A stretch of DNA of 64,000 bases from Tenacibaculum agarivorans (GTDB lineage: Bacteria; Bacteroidota; Bacteroidia; Flavobacteriales; Flavobacteriaceae): positions 124,001-188,000 of the forward strand of contig NZ_MSMP01000009.1 of assembly GCF_001936575.1 (NCBI RefSeq), read 5' to 3'. A program made the position numbers and the translations under genes. Below are positions 46,301 through 53,846 of the stretch, one piece after another (position 1 is the first letter of the stretch; the number at the start of each line of letters is the position of its first letter). The notes below the pieces were generated by a model, which was not told the origin of the DNA, ran no database searches, and was given only the letters and a program-made list of their open reading frames with translations.

Positions 46301-49300
46301 TTTAATTCCTAGTATTTTTTCAATCTCAAAATCTAAATCTTTGTCTTTTCCTAAAACAATAGGCTTAGCTCCTCCTGTTCTTATATTAATATTAGGTGGA
46401 ATCTCGTCTAGATCACTACGCACGCCCTTATGGTATTTTTTAAATGGAGTTACATGTAATACCTCTCCATCTGAATACAGTTCCACTCTTCCATCATTGG
46501 CGTAAAATGACCGTTCAGTAAGTTTTGATAATGCTACTCCTGCTTCTTCAGTGCTGCAGGATAATAATCTTACCTTGTAATTTGAAGGGGTAGCATCAAT
46601 TATTTTGGCTAATTTTTCTATACTTATAACTTCATTCTCGCCTTCTACCCTAGATATAAACTTTCCTTTTTCATAATGAATAATTATATCAATATAATTA
46701 TCTCCTGTATCAAAATTAAACCCTGTGAAATCGATATTTCTTGGAAATGCATCTGCATTTGCGTCCAATGTTCGTTGTATATTTACCCAGACATCTACTA
46801 AATCAGGATTGCTATTAAATTCATTAATTCGTTTACTATCTCTTGATAATTCTTTTTCAAAAACTGTTCTTAGTTTATCATTAAAAATCAATGCTTTTAA
46901 AGAAGCTAACTTTCCTTCAGAAGATGCTGCCAATTCAGGAAATTCTTTTTTCATTAAATTATCAACCTTACTCAATGCCACATCTCTTCCATTAGACTCC
47001 CATGGAACATTTGGCATCCAATCGCCTGAATAATATCCTGTTCTTTTTCCAATATGAAGCATAATAAAAATATTATCAATACTATTCCTATCCATACCTG
47101 CTTCAAAAGCTTTGTATACTTCATCATAGGTTTTATAAGATACAGGAATATGGGTTTCTCCTAGTTTTTGCATCGCTGCTACTCTATGCATACCATCTAC
47201 CACTACTTTTGTTCCATCAGGCAGTTCTATCACTCTGACTGGTAAGTTATGCATGCCATCATTACCAACTACATGAAATCCTTCTGCTTTAATTTTTTCT
47301 ATAACTGAGTTGACTCCGTTAGGTTGCGTTTTTCTTGGTACTGGATGTAGCGTTGTTAATTCTGAAATTTCAACATCTACATAACCATTTGGATATGAAC
47401 CAACAATATTAATATTCTTATATAACGAGTTGTTAGATACATCTAAATTCTTGAGTTTCTCTACCGCCCTTTCGGCTTTATCTAAATCAAAACCAGTATT
47501 TGTTTTTAATACTGTTATTTCTTCTTCTAAAATTTTGGTTGAAGCCTCTAATTGTGCAGGAGTTAATTTTTTAAGATGTACATCGTCTTTTAAAATATCT
47601 GCTACTAACTGATTTACATTAGCCACCTGATCATTAGTTTCTTTTAAAACCTCTGGATCTATTACTTCTCCTACTTTCTTCTGAGTGATTCCATCTTTTA
47701 CCAATTCAGAAAAACTTGCTAAGCTTACCACACCTGTAACTAAACTCAAGTGATTCATATAAGTAGCCAACTCTGGATCAGTTTCTCTGAAAGCAGTACC
47801 AGCCATACTTGTAGCAGAACTCATTTTATCCGCATAATATAAAAACTTTCCAAAAGTATTTAATGCTGCTGTTCCTCCTGTCGGTAAAAAAGCTAGTAAA
47901 TCTACTGAGGTTTGTATAATATCAGATTTGGTTTGTAAAGCATCAGTTTCACTAGCATAATGCAAAGTAAAAGCAGGAATAAAAATGGCTTGCGGATTTC
48001 CATTTTGATCTTTTGCCGTGAATGGCTTCAGTAAATTGTTTTTAGAAATATTAATGAATGATATTAACTGAAATGGTGATAAATCTTCATTCTTTTCTGT
48101 TTTATTTTTAACGAATCCCCATTTGATTTTTTGCTTGGCATTGATCAAATAATCATCTGTAATTTCAGTATCTACACTCTTGTAAAAATCATCTTCATCG
48201 TATATAGAAATTCCAGGTACTCGACTTCTGAAATTTGTTTTTATATGACTCCATCCTCTTCTAAAAATATTTTGATAATCGTTTTCATATGTGAAGAATT
48301 GATTGTGTATCGTTTTTATATCTTCAAAGGTCATTTCTTTTAACAACTCTGGATCAATACTATTTTGTAACTGCTCCTGAAAACTCTCGGAACCTATAAA
48401 TATTTTACCAATAGATTCTACAACACTTTGTCTATTATCTTCTCCAAAAACAAAAACTTCATCCTGTATATTTTTAAATACAGCGTACCAAAGTGGATGG
48501 GTTTTGGAAAGAGATCTATTTCCACTAGTTTCCCAATTATAGGTTATTTTTTCAGTTTCTAGTAGTGAGAGTGCTTTTTGATAATTCGATGATGGACCAT
48601 TAGCTATTGACTCTAAAATTCTAGCTACTTGTATTTCTTCTTTATCTGATATATTACCTCCACTAGAAGAACTTAATAGTATTTTCTTAACTCCTTCTAT
48701 TTGTTTGGATAACGATAAATTTATCAGTTCATTTTCACTAGCTCTTGCTATACATTCATAAACTTCTTTACTTGATTTTGTTGCAAAATCTGCTGTTAAA
48801 CAAAGACTGTTTTCCGTTGCTTTTTGATTGGTAAAGGCTAATAATTCAATTAAAAAATCTTGATAAAAGTTATATAAAGCATCATTAGAACTCCCTAGTT
48901 TTAAGTTTTCTTTCCATGTGTTATACGCCTGACTTGGCTCACCTCCGAATGGAATATTTTCGTCATCCCATTTTCCATAGTCTGAAAATGTTTTGATCAA
49001 GAAAGATTGATCCCAATTATTAAAGAAGTTTGTAAACTCTTTAAATAATACTGGATATCTATTATAGATTTCCGCAATTTTAACAATTAAAAATACTTCT
49101 CTTCTCTCATTATGACTAATGTGTACTTTAGTGTTTCTAACTCTTCCTTGAGTATTCTTTTTTTCATTGACATACACCGGATTAAATTCGCCACTCAATA
49201 GTTGAACTTCTAGTTCTGAAACATCAATCTGTCCATCTCCTAAAATTTCAGATACTTCTGTAAAACCTTCTATTACCTCAGGTTTCAATGCATTAAATAA

Positions 49301-52300
49301 TCCTATATTTTGAAATGCTTCTGAAGTTATTGCAACAACTTCACTACTACCATTTTGATATTCAAGAATATTTTTACTGTCGAACTTATAATTTTTCCAC
49401 TGTGCTTGATTCGATTTTGATTCCCCATAAGGAAGCCCTATAACAAAAGAGGTATCTACATCTCCGTTTAAATCAGGCACTTGATAATAAAAGTTTTCAT
49501 ACCCTAAAAACTGACCATTCTCAATTTTTGCTTTGTAAACAACTTCATCTACTTTTTCTTCACTTACGTTTCTATTACTATTTGAATTTTTACGCTTAAA
49601 ACCAATTAGTGTTCCTGGTATTATTTCATTATATCTATCGTTTGCTATACCATGAAAAAAGATGGGTGTATAATCATCAGATAGAACTATACGCTCTCCT
49701 GATGGGGTTAAATAACCATAGTAATATTTACCATTATATTTTTTCTTATTAATAGCCAAAGAAATTGGCATTACAGTAGCTACACTTTGTCCTTCACTAT
49801 CTTTATCAAAAATACCAATTCGTAATGTTGGATTATGAATACTTCTCCAATGTACAAATGGAAGTTTTACATCGGCTCCATAATCCATTAACCAATTGGT
49901 TTCCTTTTCTGGATATCCATAATCTTGTAAAGAGAACGGATGCTTTAATTGAAAAGCTCCATGACCTAATTCATGTGCAACTGTTCGTTCATTCGCCCCA
50001 TTATTCGCATATATATACCCGAATTGCTTACCTAAAGGCATTATTCCTTTTTCTTTATTGGTAGAGGGTTGTTTGTTGGTTAGGATGATATAATAAGCGT
50101 TTGTGTTAAAATCATCTCTAGCTCTTAGCGCTTTATTAATTGCTTTTTGATCTTGTGTATATTGAGTTAACAATTCATCTTCACCGCTTTCTATGATGGA
50201 ACTTGGCACTAAAGTTTCTAAAGTACCTGTAAAATCATTTATCTCTTTAATATTTAACTTTACTAGAGCTTTTGTATAGATATTTTGAAGAGATTCTTTT
50301 ACTTTTCGAATACTGGTATTAGTAGTATTTACCAATACAACATCAACATTTTTAACTTCAGCTTGGTATTGAATAAAAGCTCCTGCAACTTCGTATTTAT
50401 CTGATTTTTTTACAACGGCTTGCGTTTCTATACTTGCATCAGTAAATGCTCCTTTCAATTTTAAGGTATATGAAGTAGCAGTACTATCTATTTTAGAAAT
50501 AGCAATTCCATCTTTTGTTTTAAAAATAATATCTTGAGGTTGAATATTTTTATCTGTAATATCCAAATTGGCTATAATCGTAGTTTCTTGCCCTTTAGGT
50601 ATAGCTTTATATGGAATTACATAATCATCATTAAGTGTTTTGTATAAGTTTTTAGTTTGTTTTTGATCTTTCTGATACGCATCAAAGCCATACAGATCTT
50701 TAGGATCTCTGGCAAAAGTTACTATAACTCCATCCGCAGTTAATGCTACTGCTTCTCCTTGATTATTTACACCATTTGTGTTTTCTGAATTTGTTGCTCC
50801 TCCTTCTGCTACTTCACCAGACTCTGTAACGTTTCCTTCTTCATCCACCGACCATGTTTGTCCGTTAGCATCGGTAATCACATAATCTTCTCCACCTGGT
50901 AACTCTACAATTTCTCCATCAGTACCTATAATAATAATATCTCCATTCGGATCTATTTGTACATCATCTACTATAAAATCGACTGTAGTAGCTCCTGAAT
51001 TCCCAGCTCCTCCAAGCGCCAAATCATTTACATCTTCTACTCCCGACCAAGTAGGATCGTATGTTGTTTTGACTACTCCGTAAATTAATTGGTGATGATC
51101 ATTCAAATGAATTGAAGAAAAAGTAACAGCTATTTTTGTGTCTTGTAAATACGGTACCGTTATATAACCTCTTCCTGTAAATACTCCATTTCCTCCAAAA
51201 ATTTGTTTCACCGTAACCGAAAAATCTCCTGCGGTAAATGTCTCATTAACTCCTATATTTTTTAGTGGATTTCTTCCTTTGATTTCAATATCTGGAATAA
51301 TCCCACAATTGTAAGTAGCTACATCTTCTTTTTTAGGCATTGTAAATTGACTTACATTACTATACGAAAATGTTTTATGCCACTCATAAGGTTCATTACA
51401 TGATCCCCCAACTCTAAACATATATGGTTTTCCTTCTTCTAAATTCCCTATTTGTGCAAAATTGTTATACGTGAATACTTCAAACCATTTAGCTTCAGGA
51501 ACATCTGCTCTTTTATATTGTACATGAAATTCTTTATGATCGAAATGAGGTTCCCAAGAAATTTTAACCGTGCTGCTGTTTAAAGCTTCTGACAACACAT
51601 AGGTCGGTACCTCACAGGGATTTGCATAAGTAAAATAGAATATTTCACTATATCCATTATTTTTAAATACTGAGCTTTCAGAAATTCCTGTAACCGATTT
51701 TGCTTTTACTCTCCAACCATACGTTCTTTTAGGTAACAATACTGGCTTGCTTATATCATAAAGCAATGTTGTATTATTCAATGTTTCTGTATAGTAATTT
51801 GGGGCAGCTAAAAACGCAGCTCTTGGATCCATCGTTATATCCCACAATTCACGTAACTCAAAATCGTAACTGACATTTGTAGCATTGGTATGTCTTGGTG
51901 TCCATTGAAAAATAACATTCATTGGATCTTTAGCTAAAATATAATCTCCTCTGTAGGGTAAGTTTAAAAAAGGTGGATCATTTAATAGTAAAAATACGTT
52001 GGCACAACCTGAAGCTGGATTGCTGATTTGTTGATTGGTAACTACCTCATATACTTCCCAACACATCGTATACATTCCTTCTGGTAATGGTCTATTGTAT
52101 TGTTGCGGAGGAATTCCAATTAAATTATTGGGCTGAAAATATGCTGCTAAATCTAAATTTGTAAACTGCTGTAATACGCCTCCTGTTAAAAATATTTGTG
52201 GAGCACCAACTACAACATCTGTAGATTGAATATTAAATCCATTTCCTTGAATACGAAGTTTCAATTTTACCTGTTCATTACTTCCTAATATATCTGTTAA

Positions 52301-52477
52301 TGCTATATTGAGTCTAAACTTTATATCGCTTGAAGTTACATAATCACTTAATTTTGATGAATATGGAGGAAATACAGTATGCGTTACTTGAACAGGATAT
52401 CGCTGTGCTTGTAGCGCTACAGACAGTAGCAGTATACCTATAATTAGAATACGTTGGAAATATGGTAAGACTTTCAT
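40352..52477 (-). CDS. Giant polymorphic-toxin-like exported protein (zincin motif; repeated ParB-like and C80-like modules)
   Basis: 4041 aa from the ATG at 52477. I chose it because the signal peptide begins there (VLPYFQRILIIGILLLSVALQA, then Gln) and it is one base past the upstream stop. N-terminal third: FnIII-like domains (about 150-400) and beta-rich linkers. HELGHGAFQLKH at 835-846 is a zinc-protease-like motif. A hydrophobic, pre-toxin-like stretch lies at about 1590-1670. From 1720 onward come repeated modules: ParB/Srx-like with DGMHR at 1761 and 2825 and a degenerate third near 3680; a His...LLSC clan-CD/C80-like module with Cys 1974, 2433 and 3033; a third module ending EAAF....LAK.NGY.G.P.F (near 2250, 2710 and 3565); and SGH[FY]KPS modules at His3307 and His4004. 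No T9SS tail is seen. The most likely role is a surface or secreted effector; this is inference. Confidence 0.75.
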   Translation of the reverse strand: MKVLPYFQRILIIGILLLSVALQAQRYPVQVTHTVFPPYSSKLSDYVTSSDIKFRLNIALTDILGSNEQVKLKLRIQGNGFNIQSTDVVVGAPQIFLTGGVLQQFTNLDLAAYFQPNNLIGIPPQQYNRPLPEGMYTMCWEVYEVVTNQQISNPASGCANVFLLLNDPPFLNLPYRGDYILAKDPMNVIFQWTPRHTNATNVSYDFELRELWDITMDPRAAFLAAPNYYTETLNNTTLLYDISKPVLLPKRTYGWRVKAKSVTGISESSVFKNNGYSEIFYFTYANPCEVPTYVLSEALNSSTVKISWEPHFDHKEFHVQYKRADVPEAKWFEVFTYNNFAQIGNLEEGKPYMFRVGGSCNEPYEWHKTFSYSNVSQFTMPKKEDVATYNCGIIPDIEIKGRNPLKNIGVNETFTAGDFSVTVKQIFGGNGVFTGRGYITVPYLQDTKIAVTFSSIHLNDHHQLIYGVVKTTYDPTWSGVEDVNDLALGGAGNSGATTVDFIVDDVQIDPNGDIIIIGTDGEIVELPGGEDYVITDANGQTWSVDEEGNVTESGEVAEGGATNSENTNGVNNQGEAVALTADGVIVTFARDPKDLYGFDAYQKDQKQTKNLYKTLNDDYVIPYKAIPKGQETTIIANLDITDKNIQPQDIIFKTKDGIAISKIDSTATSYTLKLKGAFTDASIETQAVVKKSDKYEVAGAFIQYQAEVKNVDVVLVNTTNTSIRKVKESLQNIYTKALVKLNIKEINDFTGTLETLVPSSIIESGEDELLTQYTQDQKAINKALRARDDFNTNAYYIILTNKQPSTNKEKGIMPLGKQFGYIYANNGANERTVAHELGHGAFQLKHPFSLQDYGYPEKETNWLMDYGADVKLPFVHWRSIHNPTLRIGIFDKDSEGQSVATVMPISLAINKKKYNGKYYYGYLTPSGERIVLSDDYTPIFFHGIANDRYNEIIPGTLIGFKRKNSNSNRNVSEEKVDEVVYKAKIENGQFLGYENFYYQVPDLNGDVDTSFVIGLPYGESKSNQAQWKNYKFDSKNILEYQNGSSEVVAITSEAFQNIGLFNALKPEVIEGFTEVSEILGDGQIDVSELEVQLLSGEFNPVYVNEKKNTQGRVRNTKVHISHNERREVFLIVKIAEIYNRYPVLFKEFTNFFNNWDQSFLIKTFSDYGKWDDENIPFGGEPSQAYNTWKENLKLGSSNDALYNFYQDFLIELLAFTNQKATENSLCLTADFATKSSKEVYECIARASENELINLSLSKQIEGVKKILLSSSSGGNISDKEEIQVARILESIANGPSSNYQKALSLLETEKITYNWETSGNRSLSKTHPLWYAVFKNIQDEVFVFGEDNRQSVVESIGKIFIGSESFQEQLQNSIDPELLKEMTFEDIKTIHNQFFTYENDYQNIFRRGWSHIKTNFRSRVPGISIYDEDDFYKSVDTEITDDYLINAKQKIKWGFVKNKTEKNEDLSPFQLISFINISKNNLLKPFTAKDQNGNPQAIFIPAFTLHYASETDALQTKSDIIQTSVDLLAFLPTGGTAALNTFGKFLYYADKMSSATSMAGTAFRETDPELATYMNHLSLVTGVVSLASFSELVKDGITQKKVGEVIDPEVLKETNDQVANVNQLVADILKDDVHLKKLTPAQLEASTKILEEEITVLKTNTGFDLDKAERAVEKLKNLDVSNNSLYKNINIVGSYPNGYVDVEISELTTLHPVPRKTQPNGVNSVIEKIKAEGFHVVGNDGMHNLPVRVIELPDGTKVVVDGMHRVAAMQKLGETHIPVSYKTYDEVYKAFEAGMDRNSIDNIFIMLHIGKRTGYYSGDWMPNVPWESNGRDVALSKVDNLMKKEFPELAASSEGKLASLKALIFNDKLRTVFEKELSRDSKRINEFNSNPDLVDVWVNIQRTLDANADAFPRNIDFTGFNFDTGDNYIDIIIHYEKGKFISRVEGENEVISIEKLAKIIDATPSNYKVRLLSCSTEEAGVALSKLTERSFYANDGRVELYSDGEVLHVTPFKKYHKGVRSDLDEIPPNINIRTGGAKPIVLGKDKDLDFEIEKILGIKAKPLRDAIIALKLSSRERTAFLKYLAVLDWRILEEVVVNPSLLEPIKVRYDIIPNKEFDLGLLDIQKIQKILKKIGGYVKWKSTEKGKKNQLWDRIEIDGKDHAYVILLDQTKTDEIGGFAVSKQGTLIHTVDLPKYLREQKIAAEILRRGIEKYNPIEIEETWGVTNINHSDVSTNLSVYLSEIQKGKTRKEAAFSTPAGKLAKQNGYSGVPVFMLDTKARIDVLFTKPANKQRTRVKELFSTIYTPKNKQSIEIVVGKIEQLDSQVVDDFLKLFEGKNDQLRKFIEEPKLVDIYAYIKNILKKYRETFSQNLDFTGYNFNTGDSYTDVIIHHHDTKGFMLRFEGRDVIVSVELLAEMMNLIPVNQKIRLLSCNSHEAAIALSKLIERPFYASEGPVKLYSNGIVVHKTPFKKYHKGARSDIDEIPPNTEEGIGKPIDLGVVQNHTAIRFIFKKKSEQIEKTLQNLNFTVKERDAFLDYLVSPSTEKGIISRIEEKINLIESWKAYYDINSGNTYGMKISDFEEIDEILLSTAGYEEWKKTKRGRENKLWKDVKLESNTQSNENFINVVMLNDGQIPVGMYELSDNILEFTVNTSIKYLSPKKYEIISNFFDKVIKEFDPEGVRFIWNLEQNQQATLARYLDSKSKGREAAAFMTSDGALAKEKGFTGTPIFEQDEVFNVSVVFTKATNEKTIYKNVKIVRNPKGTPYPEKVKDVKTSELTVIHPVNKNRVEEIVEKIQNEGFVVANSGFIDVVELPNGTKLVLDGMHRVEAMRNRLNENYVPVYYNTYDDFKYDEDEIERIYFSLLLAIRSGFYKGEWMPEASWINTATKIRFLESIDESMKRDFSDFVQKDEDILRSLKVLIPEHLQEAFKNEFQNNTTKLAEFAEKPELINTWAKIKNVLIENKNAYPKNIDLAGINFNIRDEYVDVIIHHGEKGFEVRVEGKSTVIPIELLGDVINSIPENQKIRLLSCNTDKAALELSKIVARPFYASDGKVKLYPDGTVVHDTPFKKYHKGARSDIDEIPPNIKEGKGTSIVLGKEKGSSTLDEILREYPTIEKGLESIKDFTVKQEITAVLKDWDRDMLKKLNESNGAGFFWNHSNITVNRLKYFKESLKSIYAKRADLKSVEHDIYATDKDAHLEAYFKPGTDDYIIHPSRQDLTKMKMDLELGIVLDARGEPLNSHFLGQETMYVVDEYDNIFVRVHGDGLEYPHPTLIGGENPNVKGAGMLVFENGKLTFIDNNSGHFKPSDESLVEVLKILKQQIPANIFSQKLRLLGQNGEVRIPATTFFEKLFPNLAKRKKLDKIFKDGSDLVYNQINKLNFSSTILEDFINSFSNVEGYIINAVKNDLGLIESWKAYYDINLSKPFKINIQELDEIDEILIRVGGYKNWKETENGRNNKLWTDIQFESNTAYGKNAINIVMLDGSLIPVGTYERSENILEFMTNSPKGYFNSNIDEITATFLDKAIRKFNPEGVRFVWSSKVNKGQYLQMYLERRGQGREVAAFRIPDGILAKENGYTGTPTFEKDEPLEVRVVFTKPKALIDIGNPTPDKVKILGNQKEISTIAITDVSSLFDPIGSNGKKIIKSYRDEFKNEGYDLDKINAIDIVTLPNGIKVPANADSFYRTQAMSELGSESIPTKLKTYEDLLSIRPSSRKQRLIEELYVQLKIGQQTGKYKGDWFPEIDWFDTNEEFDDLLKRVDDFLNEEFPNIKRHVPLRSIDEILGYVNDSPAKREQLAEDLNNSKELAKLLGNDIHLIEVWNLLYDVSVSDSYRQKVDNFKAMELYKKHVEEEGYTLDAKLFNRFVDNQIDKEAYFNAILLSKEYPNGIKIPNELYSEITPISAKTTSPQFSGTASFGAFQIRIKQGRIEQYKGVDNETGRWELLNSEANSELNFVLTNEGSLLLGYGHYNLSRNAESVISAGKLEVRDGKIIEISNFSGHYKPSNKNLEDMASVIKKLGITSDDFKLFENPLAKDDN
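40440..47400 (-). repeat. Repeated effector-like modules in the C-terminal half of the giant gene
   Basis: Along the protein the order is: ParB-like 1 (about 47400-47090), C80-like 1 (46760-46400), unnamed module 1 (46170-45600), C80-like 2 (45370-45000), unnamed 2 (44790-44210), ParB-like 2 (44160-43820), C80-like 3 (43580-43200), SGHFKPS module 1 (42900-42540), unnamed 3 (42240-41680), degenerate ParB-like 3 (41640-41220) and SGHYKPS module 2 (40760-40440). Each C80-like copy is followed by the same spacer, FKKYHKG.RSD.DEIPPN. Confidence 0.75.
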
Positions 52478-52478
52478 T

Positions 52479-53846
52479 TTAAGGCAACTTTTGAATTTTA
52501 ATATCACAATGGATATATGAATTGATTCCATCATCTACAAACTCCTTTATTTTAATCGCTCCTTTACGACCATCTTCTGTTTGAAAAAGTACAATACGCG
52601 GTAATACATCTTTATTAAAATGCAGTAAACCATTTGGCGTTTCTGTAATATTTATACTTTGTAATGGTGTATCGTTTTTCATGGCATCAAACTCAACAGC
52701 TGTAAAGCTTACACCACATCCACAGTTTTCTAGATTATTAATAAATTTTGTATATGTAGCATTGGGTATTGGAGTAAACCCATTTGTGCCTGCTTGACTA
52801 GGGCTTATAAATTTGTTAAAACTAAAGATGTTATTTAAACTTAAAAAAGCAAGATCTATGTTACTTTCATCAGTAACTTCATTTGCTGTTATCACTTTAC
52901 GTGAAGAGGACGAGAAAAAAGCGCCTATTGCATTTGTATTGTGAGCAGAATTTATACCTAATTTTAAATTTTTAAAAACTCTTAAGTTCGTATTAGGAAT
53001 TACTGTTATTGTTTTAATTAGCTGTTTGGTTTCTTTATCGTTAGAAGCTTCCAAAGTTATCTTATGAGTGCCTGGTGTAGTAAAAGTTACTTTAGGGTGT
53101 TCCTCATTACTTTTCTCTGGTAATCCTTTTTCAAATTTCCATTGATACGAAGTTGCGCTTACTGAGTTATTGATAAGTGTTATGGATACCGGGGCTTGAT
53201 TGTCATCATCAAAAAAATCAACTTCCCAATCAAAATCTGGCACTAGTTTAGGTAACACTGTAATTTTCTCTTCTTTTGTAAATGATTCAAAACCATTGGA
53301 AACGGTCACTTTTATTGTGTGTTCCCCTTCTTTAGTAAACAAAACATTCTCAGGATTTTTTGATGTAGATGTTTTTGGAGTTCCTTCTTCAAATTCCCAT
53401 AGATATAGTAATGAATTTCCTTCTGTTGAATTTTGAATTTTTACCTCTACTGGTGAAAAGTCACTTCCTATCACTTCTGTTGAAAAATCAATAGCTATAG
53501 CTTCATGAAGTTTAATTTCCTTTTCAATACTACCCTCTTCTCCATCTACATTTGTGGCTTTCAATCGTATTTTAAAACTTCCTGCTTTTGTATACTTTAC
53601 AACTGCTGGATTTTCATCTTTAGATGAAGTTACTTCTGCGCCTTCAAAACTCCATTCGTATGTATCTGCTCCTTTCGTTTTATTTTTAATTCGAATTCTA
53701 ACCGGTACAGATTGATCTTCATTTATGAAACTAAAATCAAAATCTGATGCTATTGAAATTGCTGTTTCTTGATAACATGAAGAAAACAACATCAATACCA
53801 ATAGATACTTTACTATATTTTTAACATCCATTTTTGTCAACATCAT
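52479..53846 (-). CDS. Lipoprotein with three PKD domains
   Basis: 455 aa. The signal ends with lipobox FSSC (Cys24). Three PKD domains follow at about 33-112, 115-195 and 200-280. Each has the family pattern N.[ST]..[AG]....W.FE...P..S....P.V.[FY]T..G.[FH].I.L.[AV]. The last 175 residues form an unnamed domain with two close cysteines (NCGCGVSF). The start ATG overlaps the stop of the SprB gene (TAATG), and the stop is one base before the start of the giant gene, so translation of all three is probably coupled. It is likely an outer-membrane-tethered adaptor for the neighbours; role inferred from position. Confidence 0.85.
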   Translation of the reverse strand: MMLTKMDVKNIVKYLLVLMLFSSCYQETAISIASDFDFSFINEDQSVPVRIRIKNKTKGADTYEWSFEGAEVTSSKDENPAVVKYTKAGSFKIRLKATNVDGEEGSIEKEIKLHEAIAIDFSTEVIGSDFSPVEVKIQNSTEGNSLLYLWEFEEGTPKTSTSKNPENVLFTKEGEHTIKVTVSNGFESFTKEEKITVLPKLVPDFDWEVDFFDDDNQAPVSITLINNSVSATSYQWKFEKGLPEKSNEEHPKVTFTTPGTHKITLEASNDKETKQLIKTITVIPNTNLRVFKNLKLGINSAHNTNAIGAFFSSSSRKVITANEVTDESNIDLAFLSLNNIFSFNKFISPSQAGTNGFTPIPNATYTKFINNLENCGCGVSFTAVEFDAMKNDTPLQSINITETPNGLLHFNKDVLPRIVLFQTEDGRKGAIKIKEFVDDGINSYIHCDIKIQKLP

